A DNA stretch of 47,690 bases from Ignavibacteriales bacterium (GTDB lineage: Bacteria > Bacteroidota > Ignavibacteria > T3Sed10-11): contig PWXV01000310.1 in NCBI GenBank assembly GCA_003568415.1, forward strand, positions 1 through 47,690, in the 5' to 3' direction. How positions within the stretch are numbered: the first letter of the stretch is position 1; every line of letters begins with the position of its first letter. The position numbers and the translations under genes are program-made. Below the pieces are notes generated by a model. That model ran no database searches. It saw nothing but the letters and a program-made list of their open reading frames with translations, and was not told the origin of the DNA. Below are positions 25,565 through 33,168 of the stretch, one piece after another.

Positions 25565-26482
25565 TTGAACTCAAATAGCAAGCAGCGCAGAAAAGCCGAA
25601 GTCATTCTCATAATCGTAACATTGATTTGGGGAGGGACGTTTGTAGTAATCAAAGGAGCACTGGATGATGCCTCACCGTTGTTTTTTGTCGGGGTACGGT
25701 TCGCAATAGCAGTTCTTATTCTAACGCCATGTATGCTCACCAGATTACAGGGTTTTACAAAACCGGTTATTAAATCGGGTATTATTCTCGGCGCAATAAT
25801 GTTTCTGGGGTTCTCAACACAGACAATGGGGCTTCAATACACTACAGCATCAAAGTCAGGTTTCATCACCGGACTGGCAGTGGTTTTCACACCGCTTCTG
25901 CAGATGCTCATTGAAAAACGAATGCCACGTCCGGGAAATCTCATCGGTGTAGTCCTCGTGGTTATTGGATTATATTTGCTTACTTCACCGGCTGGAGCAT
26001 CATTCAATGTCGGCGATGCATTGACCCTTGCATGTGCGTTCTTTTTTGCGTTATATATTGTTTATATTGATGTTTTTTCGAAAAAATTTTCTATCATTCA
26101 TCTGGTATATTTACAGATACTGACAGTAATGGTCCTGAGTTTCATTTTTGCAGGTGGATTTGAAACCATACGGTTCAACCTGACAGGTAACTTGCTATTT
26201 GCACTGGCATACACGGCACTGCTTGCAACAATAATTAATACCTATTTGCAGACCGAATACCAGCGGTATTCAACACCGACACGTGCGGCCATTATTTTCA
26301 CGCTGGAGCCGGTCTTTGCTGCCTTGCTTGCATTTCTTATTTTACATGAGATATTGGGATTACAAGGCGTTATCGGCGGGGCGGTTATTGTAACGGGTTT
26401 AATCGTCTCTGAATTGTCTGAAGTAATAGAAAAATGGGGTTTAATACCATGGTACGAGCACGAGCAGTCGTCAGCGGAATAG
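25565..26482 (+). CDS. EamA/DMT family transporter (RhaT/RarD-like)
   Basis: This membrane protein of 305 residues has ten predicted helices in two EamA repeats (about 10-140 and 150-285). Family features are VTLIWGGTFVVIKGALDDASPLFFVGVRFAIA at the first helix pair, GLQYTTASKSGFITGL and TEYQRYSTPTRAAIIFTLEPVFAALLAFLILHE in the second repeat. Such proteins export amino acids, nucleosides or other metabolites; the substrate is not readable. The start appears to be TTG at 25565 because no ATG, GTG or other candidate gives the complete first helix. It is divergent from hrcA and overlaps the acylphosphatase gene. Confidence 0.9.
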   Translation: MNSNSKQRRKAEVILIIVTLIWGGTFVVIKGALDDASPLFFVGVRFAIAVLILTPCMLTRLQGFTKPVIKSGIILGAIMFLGFSTQTMGLQYTTASKSGFITGLAVVFTPLLQMLIEKRMPRPGNLIGVVLVVIGLYLLTSPAGASFNVGDALTLACAFFFALYIVYIDVFSKKFSIIHLVYLQILTVMVLSFIFAGGFETIRFNLTGNLLFALAYTALLATIINTYLQTEYQRYSTPTRAAIIFTLEPVFAALLAFLILHEILGLQGVIGGAVIVTGLIVSELSEVIEKWGLIPWYEHEQSSAE

Positions 26483-26715
26483 TTCAGGGGGTCGGATTCA
26501 GATTTTTTGCCTCACGGCTTGCAAACCGGTACCGGGTAACCGGTTTTGCGAGAAATTTACCTGATGGAAATGTGGAGATTGAAGCAGAAGGAGAAAAATC
26601 TGCTGTTTCGGGATATTTAAATGAAATCAAAATCGGACCGCGCAGCGGCCACGTCACAGATATGCGCGTTGAATGGCTTGAGCCAAAAAATTATACCGGA
26701 TTTTCAACCTATTGA
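26449..26715 (+). CDS. acyP: Acylphosphatase
   Basis: This protein of 88 residues hydrolyses acyl phosphates. The catalytic loop VQGVGFRFF carries Arg18 and the partner Asn36 is in GFARNLPDGNVEIEAEG; both active-site residues are present and the length is normal. The ATG at 26449 is chosen because the family start (VRARAVVSGIVQG) follows directly; another ATG lies five codons upstream. The gene overlaps the EamA reading frame by 34 bases in another frame. Confidence 0.95.
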   Translation: MVRARAVVSGIVQGVGFRFFASRLANRYRVTGFARNLPDGNVEIEAEGEKSAVSGYLNEIKIGPRSGHVTDMRVEWLEPKNYTGFSTY

Positions 26716-26724
26716 GATTATACT

Positions 26725-27204
26725 ATGGTAACACGTTCAGGGATCGGTTATGATATCCATCGATTCGCGAAAGATCGGGAGCTCTGGCTCGGTGGAGTAA
26801 AAATTCCATCGGATTTTGGGCTTGAAGGGCACAGTGACGCTGATGTTCTATTACACGCTATTGCTGATGCAATGCTCGGTGCTGCGGCTCTGGGAGATAT
26901 CGGCCAGCACTTTCCGAATACCGATCCGCAATGGAAAGGCATCAGGAGCACAGAGCTGCTCAAGAAGGTTCAACAAATGCTCACTGTGAATTCATACTTG
27001 ATAGTCAATATCGATGCCACACTTATTATGGAATACCCCAAAATTTCACCGCATACAAAAGAAATGTGTGAGGTAATTGCTGAAACGCTCGGTATTGAGA
27101 ATTCACAGGTAAATATTAAAGCGACTACAAACGAAACGCTCGGAGCTCTGGGACGAAGTGAGGGGGCAGCGGCATTGGCTATCGTAACGGTGCAACTTAG
27201 ATGA
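26725..27204 (+). CDS. ispF: 2-C-methyl-D-erythritol 2,4-cyclodiphosphate synthase
   Basis: This trimeric zinc enzyme of 159 residues acts in the MEP isoprenoid pathway. Zinc ligands are visible in GYDIHRF (Asp10, His12) and in EGHSDADVLLHA (His44, plus the substrate His36). GDIGQHFPNTDPQWKG, the central-cavity region and the signature KATTNETLGALGRSEG with the TTxE motif follow. No ispD neighbour is present. Confidence 0.97.
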   Translation: MVTRSGIGYDIHRFAKDRELWLGGVKIPSDFGLEGHSDADVLLHAIADAMLGAAALGDIGQHFPNTDPQWKGIRSTELLKKVQQMLTVNSYLIVNIDATLIMEYPKISPHTKEMCEVIAETLGIENSQVNIKATTNETLGALGRSEGAAALAIVTVQLR

Positions 27205-27213
27205 GGAATACTT

Positions 27214-27861
27214 TTGATTGAATTTTTTGTTTATATAGACAGGTTGCTATTTACGTTCCTTAACCAGACGATTGCTAATCCGGTTTTCGATGTACTGATG
27301 CCCTTTCTAACCGACTTGAATAAATATACACTATCATTTGTTGTAGTTGGGCTTATATGGATTTCGCTCATAATATGGGGAGGTAAAACCGGCCGACTTG
27401 TTGCGGTGGGGTTGGTTCTGGTAATTGCGTTAGCAGACCAGTTTAATAGCTCAATCATGAAGTCGATTTTTGAACGTTCACGGCCCTGTCATTTCATTAA
27501 CGATGGTATTTTTAATGTTGAAAGTGTTCGTTTGCTCGTTGGATGCGGTGGAGGGCGGTCATTTCCCTCCTCACACGCTGCAAATAATGCAGCCGGTGCT
27601 ATGTTGTTAAGCTGGTATTATCCACGTTTTAAGTGGTGGTTTATTGCGGTTGCTCTAACTATAGGTTTTTCAAGAATTTATGTTGGAGTCCATTTCCCGG
27701 TTGATATATTGGGTGGATTTATTGTGGGAATAGTCTGTTCGTTTGTTGTAATTGGTATTTTAGTTGTATCTGATTGGTTGTATTCAAATCTATTTTTAAA
27801 AAAACGAGGGGTTCAACAGCTTGAAGAAGAAGCAGAAAAAAGTGAAAATCCAGAATTCTGA
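27214..27861 (+). CDS. PAP2-family membrane phosphatase
   Basis: This protein of 215 residues has about five transmembrane helices and the full phosphatase signature: KSIFERSRP (KxxxxxxRP), the FPSSHAANN motif (PSGH-like with catalytic His) and SRIYVGVHFPVD (SRxxxxxHxxxD). Likely substrates are undecaprenyl diphosphate or phosphatidic acid or phosphatidylglycerophosphate, which cannot be distinguished. The start is TTG at 27214 with a GAGGA site about 8 bases ahead. An acidic C-terminal tail overlaps the lnt gene by 41 bases. Confidence 0.9.
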   Translation: MIEFFVYIDRLLFTFLNQTIANPVFDVLMPFLTDLNKYTLSFVVVGLIWISLIIWGGKTGRLVAVGLVLVIALADQFNSSIMKSIFERSRPCHFINDGIFNVESVRLLVGCGGGRSFPSSHAANNAAGAMLLSWYYPRFKWWFIAVALTIGFSRIYVGVHFPVDILGGFIVGIVCSFVVIGILVVSDWLYSNLFLKKRGVQQLEEEAEKSENPEF

Positions 27862-29521
27862 GGAAAAGAAGCAACAGCGGGTACTTTTGTTTCTCGCCCT
27901 GTTATCTGGTGTCGCATTGGGGATATCATTTCCTCCATTTCCATTGGGAGTTATTGCCTGTTTTGCACTTGTGCCGTTATTATTAATATTTGAATTCACC
28001 GATGGATTTTCCCGGCCGCTGCGATACACATATGTCACATTTTTTGTATTACAACTCATATCTGTTTATTGGATGGGAGGATTTGCACACGGTCAACACG
28101 CAATGCAGATGTTCGGCGGTGCACTATTGATCCTTGCTCATCCGTTTTTCTTTTTCATTCCGGTTCTCGGGTACCTACTCATCAGGCGCACATTTGGCGT
28201 ACTATATGCTCTTGTGGTACTTCCTTTTATCTGGGTTGGATTTGAATATATTCACAGTATAGGTGATCTGGCATTTCCGTGGCACACGCTTGGCAATACA
28301 CAGACCTATGATATAGTTCGTGCACAGTTTATAACCTTTACCGGGGTTTATGGTCTCACTTTCTGGATAGTGACAATAAATGCCATAGCATTTTATCTGG
28401 TGATGAATATAGCATCAAAACGCTGGGCGATTACTTCAAAACCTGCTATTAGTACAGCAGTAGTAATAGTTATAATACATTTTATTCCATTTATTTATGG
28501 TTCTGCAGTTCTATCAGCTGAGCAAGAATATACCGATGAGGTACAAGTCGGTGTAGTCCAACCTGACCTGGATCCGTTTGATAAGTGGGAATTTAGCAGG
28601 GGGGAATTAACCGAGCAGCTTCTCGATCAATCATCCCGTTTAATCCCCGATGCTCCCGACCTCATTGTATGGCCTGAAAATGCAATCACTTTTTATATGA
28701 TGCATACCCAAAATGTTCATTTTCGAAGAATGGTTGAAAATTTTGTAAATGATACCGGTGTGCCGGTCCTTACGGGTTTACCTTATATGAAAATTTATCC
28801 AGAAGATGAAGCTCCGCGCACGGCAAAAATAAACGAATTTACCGGCGAGCGATATCAATCGTTTAACGGTGCGGTGATGATTGAACCGGATAAAGAAGAG
28901 TATGATTTTTACGGAAAAATTGTCCTTGTTCCTTTTGTTGAACGAATACCCTTTGGTGATCTGTTCGAATTTGCTGTTAAAATTCGCAGAAGTATAGGTG
29001 TGGGCGGTTGGGATGTCGGACCCGATACAACAATCTTCTCCTTCACCGATAGTATGGAGCGGGAACGTCAATTCGGTACGGTGATATGCTACGAATCGGT
29101 TTATCCCGGTTTCGTGCGACATTTTACAAACAAGGGAGCAGATTTTCTGGTTGTAATTACAAATGATAGCTGGTGGGGAGAAACACCGGGTCCCCGTCAG
29201 CATCTTCAGATGTCTGTACTTCGGGCAATTGAAAACCGCCGGGCAATCGCACGTTCTGCAAATGGTGGTATTTCAACCTATATCGATCCATATGGGCGAA
29301 TCCTTTATGAGACAGACCTTTTCGTCCGCACACAAGTATCATATGCTATTCCGGTATCCGACCAGATGACATTTTATGCACGCTATGGTGATGTTTTCTC
29401 TAAAATTTGTATGCTTCTCGGTGCATTACCGATTGTCGCATCGGCAGGTGAACGAATGCGCCAACGAATGTTTGCTACTCAAAACAAATACAGAAAAGAA
29501 TTTGAAGAAAAAAATGATTGA
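27821..29521 (+). CDS. lnt: Apolipoprotein N-acyltransferase
   Basis: This inner-membrane enzyme of 566 residues adds the third acyl chain to the N-terminal Cys of lipoproteins. The N-terminal half holds about seven helices, including [15 protein letters not shown] and the conserved [11 protein letters not shown] segment. The C-terminal half is a nitrilase domain with the catalytic triad Glu286 (VWPENA), Lys366 ([11 protein letters not shown]) and Cys423 (VICYES), and NDSWWG after it. It is somewhat longer than the Escherichia coli enzyme (512). The start is TTG at 27821, preceded by GAGGGG. At least two lipoproteins in this window (the 5360-5821 gene product and LptC) would be substrates. 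Confidence 0.95.
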   Translation: MKKKQKKVKIQNSEEKKQQRVLLFLALLSGVALGISFPPFPLGVIACFALVPLLLIFEFTDGFSRPLRYTYVTFFVLQLISVYWMGGFAHGQHAMQMFGGALLILAHPFFFFIPVLGYLLIRRTFGVLYALVVLPFIWVGFEYIHSIGDLAFPWHTLGNTQTYDIVRAQFITFTGVYGLTFWIVTINAIAFYLVMNIASKRWAITSKPAISTAVVIVIIHFIPFIYGSAVLSAEQEYTDEVQVGVVQPDLDPFDKWEFSRGELTEQLLDQSSRLIPDAPDLIVWPENAITFYMMHTQNVHFRRMVENFVNDTGVPVLTGLPYMKIYPEDEAPRTAKINEFTGERYQSFNGAVMIEPDKEEYDFYGKIVLVPFVERIPFGDLFEFAVKIRRSIGVGGWDVGPDTTIFSFTDSMERERQFGTVICYESVYPGFVRHFTNKGADFLVVITNDSWWGETPGPRQHLQMSVLRAIENRRAIARSANGGISTYIDPYGRILYETDLFVRTQVSYAIPVSDQMTFYARYGDVFSKICMLLGALPIVASAGERMRQRMFATQNKYRKEFEEKND

Positions 29522-30545
29522 TTTACGCAGTGATACAGTTACGAAACCATCATCCGAAATGCTTCAGGCAATGAGCAGAGCAGAGGTCGGTGATGATGTT
29601 TTCGGTGAAGATCCTACTGTAAACAAATTACAGGAAGAAGTTGCAGAAATGTTCGGAAAAGAGGGGGGATTATTTGTCCCGAGCGGGGTGATGAGCAACC
29701 AACTTGCAATTAAATCACAAACCAATCCGGGTGATGAAGTTATAGTTGAAGCAGAATCCCATATCTTTCATTATGAAAGTGCCGGACCATCGATTCTTTC
29801 AAGTGTGCAATTGCATACACTGCCAGGCAATAATGGCAGCATTACTGTGGAATCGCTAACCGGGGCAATTAGGCCACCTGATTACCATATGCCTCCGTCA
29901 AAATTGGTGTGTCTTGAGAATACGCATAATCGATATGGGGGTGCGGTATATCCATTTGATGAGATGCAGACTTTGTGCTCGACCGCAAGAAAAATGGGAT
30001 TGAAATTACATCTTGATGGCGCGCGTATATGGAATGCTCACATTGCATCTGGTGTTTCATTAAAAGAATATGGGGAGCAATTTGATACGGTTTCGGTGTG
30101 TTTCTCAAAGGGACTCGGTGCTCCGATTGGTTCAATGCTCCTCGGAAATCGTGAAACAATCGTTCGTGCTCATCGCTATCGTAAGGTTTTTGGTGGTGGT
30201 ATGCGGCAGGTGGGTGTCATTGCGGCAGCAGCAAGGTATGCGGTAAACCACAACATTGAGAGGATGGGCGAAGATCACGAAAAAACCAAAGTTTTTAGGG
30301 AAATTCTTTCAGATCTAAAAAATCTTGAGTTTCTCCCGGCAGGGACTGCCACAAATATGTGCATCATTGATATCCGGAAACAAACCAAAAAAACAGTCGA
30401 TGAAATCTTAGTGGATTTTAAAGATCATGGGGTACTTCTCACGCCGTCCGGAAACGGGCAAGTGCGTGCTGTAATGCATCTCGATGTTACAATGGATGAT
30501 GTAAAAACAGCAGCCGGAATTATTAGAAATTTACTAAAGCACTAA
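29514..30545 (+). CDS. ltaE: Low-specificity L-threonine aldolase
   Basis: This PLP enzyme of 343 residues cleaves threonine and allo-threonine to glycine and acetaldehyde. The start is the ATG at 29514, giving [13 protein letters not shown]; the frame is open further upstream only because it shadows lnt. Further landmarks are [67 protein letters not shown] and the Schiff-base Lys199 in [14 protein letters not shown]. It overlaps lnt by 8 bases. Confidence 0.95.
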   Translation: MIDLRSDTVTKPSSEMLQAMSRAEVGDDVFGEDPTVNKLQEEVAEMFGKEGGLFVPSGVMSNQLAIKSQTNPGDEVIVEAESHIFHYESAGPSILSSVQLHTLPGNNGSITVESLTGAIRPPDYHMPPSKLVCLENTHNRYGGAVYPFDEMQTLCSTARKMGLKLHLDGARIWNAHIASGVSLKEYGEQFDTVSVCFSKGLGAPIGSMLLGNRETIVRAHRYRKVFGGGMRQVGVIAAAARYAVNHNIERMGEDHEKTKVFREILSDLKNLEFLPAGTATNMCIIDIRKQTKKTVDEILVDFKDHGVLLTPSGNGQVRAVMHLDVTMDDVKTAAGIIRNLLKH

Positions 30546-30548
30546 ATT

Positions 30549-31004
30549 ATGGAAAAACAGCAGTTTAATTTTAAAACCTCTTTACGGGTGAGAACCTATG
30601 AGGTAGACTGGCAGGGAATTGTTCACAACACGGTTTATTTGCTCTATTGTGAGGTTGGCAGATCAGAATATCTGAAGCAAATCGGTGCCAACCTTGATCT
30701 GAACAAAGTCAATACTTCCAATCGCGTTGTGCTTTCACGAAATGAAATTGACTACAAGTCACCTGCCCGTTTCGATATGGAAATTGATGTATATACACGA
30801 ATTGCCGAAATTGGAAATAGTAGCTTTATATTCGAGGGGATGTTGCGTGATGCTGCAACTGACATTCTTATCGCAACAAACCGGGCATTTCACGTATGGC
30901 TCAGTCCAACCACTGGCACACCTATGGAGATACCGGAGGAGTTCCGGATCCTGGTCAGAAAGCAGGAAAAAGGAAATTTAAAAGAAACGTCAAATAAGGC
31001 GTAA
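30549..31004 (+). CDS. Acyl-CoA thioesterase, hotdog fold (YbgC/4HBT family)
   Basis: This protein of 151 residues has the hotdog-fold pattern VRTYEVDWQGIVHNTVYLLYCEVGRSEYL; Asp20 is at the catalytic position of 4HBT-type enzymes. A middle stretch EIDYKSPARFDMEIDVYTRI and a C-terminal strand (ATNRAFHVWLSP) complete the fold. The likely substrate is an acyl-CoA. It is the last gene before a terminator that separates it from the rimP cluster. Confidence 0.88.
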   Translation: MEKQQFNFKTSLRVRTYEVDWQGIVHNTVYLLYCEVGRSEYLKQIGANLDLNKVNTSNRVVLSRNEIDYKSPARFDMEIDVYTRIAEIGNSSFIFEGMLRDAATDILIATNRAFHVWLSPTTGTPMEIPEEFRILVRKQEKGNLKETSNKA

Positions 31005-31008
31005 CCTA

Positions 31009-31037
31009 TTGATTTCTTTGGTTTATTTTAATATCTT
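31009..31037 (+). promoter_or_regulatory. Candidate promoter of the rimP-nusA-infB operon
   Basis: TTGATT (31009-31014), a 17-base spacer and TATCTT (31032-31037), starting 5 bases after the thioesterase stop. The predicted start (near 31044) lies upstream of the terminator at 31052-31082, not after it. Confidence 0.55.
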
Positions 31038-31051
31038 ATACGCACTTCTGT

Positions 31052-31082
31052 AAATAGCCCACCAAGATGGGCTATTTTTTTT
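31052..31082 (+). terminator. Intrinsic terminator/attenuator upstream of rimP
   Basis: A 10-base-pair stem AAATAGCCCA/TGGGCTATTT with a 6-base loop, followed by a T-run reaching 31082. It stands 25 bases before the rimP ATG, leaving no room for a promoter after it. It may end the preceding operon and also act as a leader attenuator of the nusA operon. Confidence 0.85.
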
Positions 31083-31106
31083 GTTACGATATGGCGGGAG
31101 ACTGTT

Positions 31107-31565
31107 ATGAAGGAAACAATCGAGCAGTCTTTGCGGGAACTGGTAGAACCGGTCCTTGAAACGTATAATGCGTTTCTTGTTGAGATCATCGCACGCGGTG
31201 AGCGAAATTCGAAGATCGTTGAGATATTTATCGATACTGAAAAAGGAATTGACGCAAAGACAATAAGTGAAATAAACAAAGAAATTAACCGCCGTTTAAG
31301 CGAAGTAGACATCATTAAAGGGACGTATCGGTTGAGTGTTTCATCACCCGGATTGGATCGTCCCTTGAAGATTGTTCAGCAATATAAAAAAAATGTCGGA
31401 CGCGATCTTGAGGTGCATTATCTTGTAGATGGCCAATCTCAAAAGATGGTTGGCAAACTCATTGATGCCGGAGACTCAGCATTTACGATCGAACTTGATG
31501 AAAGCACGATAAAAGAGTTTGAATATAATACAATAAAAAAAGCGTTTATAAAACTTCCTTGGTGA
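31107..31565 (+). CDS. rimP: Ribosome maturation factor RimP
   Basis: This protein of 152 residues helps assemble the 30S subunit. It has the N-terminal alpha/beta domain (about 1-80: EQSLRELVEPVLETYNAFLVEI, with the DTEKGIDAKTISEINKEINRRL segment), the conserved VSSPGLDRPLK loop and a C-terminal Sm-like domain. The order rimP-nusA-infB is the standard one. Confidence 0.96.
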   Translation: MKETIEQSLRELVEPVLETYNAFLVEIIARGERNSKIVEIFIDTEKGIDAKTISEINKEINRRLSEVDIIKGTYRLSVSSPGLDRPLKIVQQYKKNVGRDLEVHYLVDGQSQKMVGKLIDAGDSAFTIELDESTIKEFEYNTIKKAFIKLPW

Positions 31566-31599
31566 GGAGAAAAACAGTTTACCGATAGGAGAGGATTAG

Positions 31600-33153
31600 A
31601 TGAACTACGATATTACCGAATCATTTGCCCAGATGGCACGTGAGAAGGGGATTGATAAAGATATTCTTGCAGGAATCATCGAAGATATTTTTTCGATGAT
31701 GGTGCGGAAGAAATACGGTCTCGATGCTCAATTTGAAGTTATTGTGAATATGGAAAAAGGCCATATCGAAATCTATCTCGAACGAGAGATCGTCGATAAG
31801 GTTGAGGATCCTAATACACAAATTGATATCAAAACTGTACGCAAAAAGACAGACGAGCCACTTGAGGTTGGTGAAGAGTATGTTGAACTTATTGAGTTAA
31901 GCAGATTCGATCGTCGGTTGATCGTTAGTGCAAAACAAAATTTAAATCAGCGCATAAAAGAAATTGAAAAAGAAATTACGTTTGCCGAATATAATAAGAT
32001 GATTGGTGAAATTATAGTCGGCGACATTTACCAGACACGACGTAATGAGATATTAGTAATTCACAATAAAAAAGAACTAATTATGCCGAAGAGCGAGCAA
32101 ATCCCCAAAGAACGTTACAAAAAAGGGGATACAATTCGCGCGGTAATTACAGAGGTTCGAAGAACAAGCGCCGGAAACCCTCAAATCATAATTTCCCGCG
32201 CATCGCCGCTGTTCCTGCGCCGTCTTTTTGAGCTCGAAATTCCTGAAATTCCCGAGGCATATGGTGGAGTAATCGAAATTAAAGGAATTGTCCGCGAACC
32301 CGGGGAACGAGCTAAGGTTGCAGTAGAATCGCACGACGACCGCGTTGATGCAGTCGGTGCGTGTGTCGGTATGAAAGGTACTCGTATACACGCTATTGTT
32401 CGTGAATTGAATAACGAAAATATTGATGTGATTAATTTCAGCAATGATCCGATGGTGTTTATAACCAGAACGTTATCACCGGCAAAGCTTAAGGACATAA
32501 AGATTGATAAAGAGAACAAAGTTGCTACCGTCCATGTCGATATAGATCAAGTACCATTGCTTATCGGTAAAAACGGTCAGAATATCCGATTAGCATCAAA
32601 GCTGACCGGTTATGATATCAAAGTAAAGAAATTAGGTGGTATGTATGATATCGATCTGAGTGAGTTCCAGGAAGAACTGGAGGAAATTCAGCCCGGAACA
32701 TTCACTCTCTTTAGTGAAGCTGGATTTTCATCAGCTCTTGAGGTAATCGAAGCATATGAAAACAAACAAATTGAATTTGAAGATCTCAAAAAGGAAACGT
32801 TGAAAAAAATTGTCGATATGATGCGTGAAGGACTCGAAGAAGCTGAGGAAGAGAACGAAGAATCCGAAGCCGAAGAAGAGGTCGAAGAGCCTGAAACCGA
32901 AGAAAGTATTGAAGAAGCTGTAGAATCTGATGAACCTGAAAAAGTACAGGAGCAGGAGGAGGATGAAGAGGTTGAAGAGGAGGAAGAAGAAACGGAAGAG
33001 GAAGAAGAAATAGAGGTTGAAGAACAGGAAAAAACAAAAAGGGACGAACTATCCCAGACATCCGATAATGAAGAAAAAAATCAGGATGGTGAATCGGAAG
33101 AAAAGTCTGAACACGAATCCGGAAGTGACAGAAATGTCAAAACTTTAGAATAA
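31600..33153 (+). CDS. nusA: Transcription termination/antitermination factor NusA with acidic C-terminal tail
   Basis: This protein of 517 residues has an N-terminal RNA polymerase-binding domain (about 1-130), S1 (about 131-200, YQTRRNEILVIHNKKELIMPKSEQIP), KH1 and KH2 (to about 345, with VGMKGTRIHAIVRELNNENIDVI and LLIGKNGQNIRLASKLTGYDI). A short helical region follows (to about 410), then a tail of about 105 residues dominated by Glu and Asp. The acidic AR repeats of enterobacteria are not visible; the low-complexity tail replaces them. The family controls pausing, termination and rRNA antitermination. A strong GGAGAGG site precedes the ATG. Confidence 0.96.
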   Translation: MNYDITESFAQMAREKGIDKDILAGIIEDIFSMMVRKKYGLDAQFEVIVNMEKGHIEIYLEREIVDKVEDPNTQIDIKTVRKKTDEPLEVGEEYVELIELSRFDRRLIVSAKQNLNQRIKEIEKEITFAEYNKMIGEIIVGDIYQTRRNEILVIHNKKELIMPKSEQIPKERYKKGDTIRAVITEVRRTSAGNPQIIISRASPLFLRRLFELEIPEIPEAYGGVIEIKGIVREPGERAKVAVESHDDRVDAVGACVGMKGTRIHAIVRELNNENIDVINFSNDPMVFITRTLSPAKLKDIKIDKENKVATVHVDIDQVPLLIGKNGQNIRLASKLTGYDIKVKKLGGMYDIDLSEFQEELEEIQPGTFTLFSEAGFSSALEVIEAYENKQIEFEDLKKETLKKIVDMMREGLEEAEEENEESEAEEEVEEPETEESIEEAVESDEPEKVQEQEEDEEVEEEEEETEEEEEIEVEEQEKTKRDELSQTSDNEEKNQDGESEEKSEHESGSDRNVKTLE

Positions 33154-33168
33154 AGGCGGTTAGGTTTA

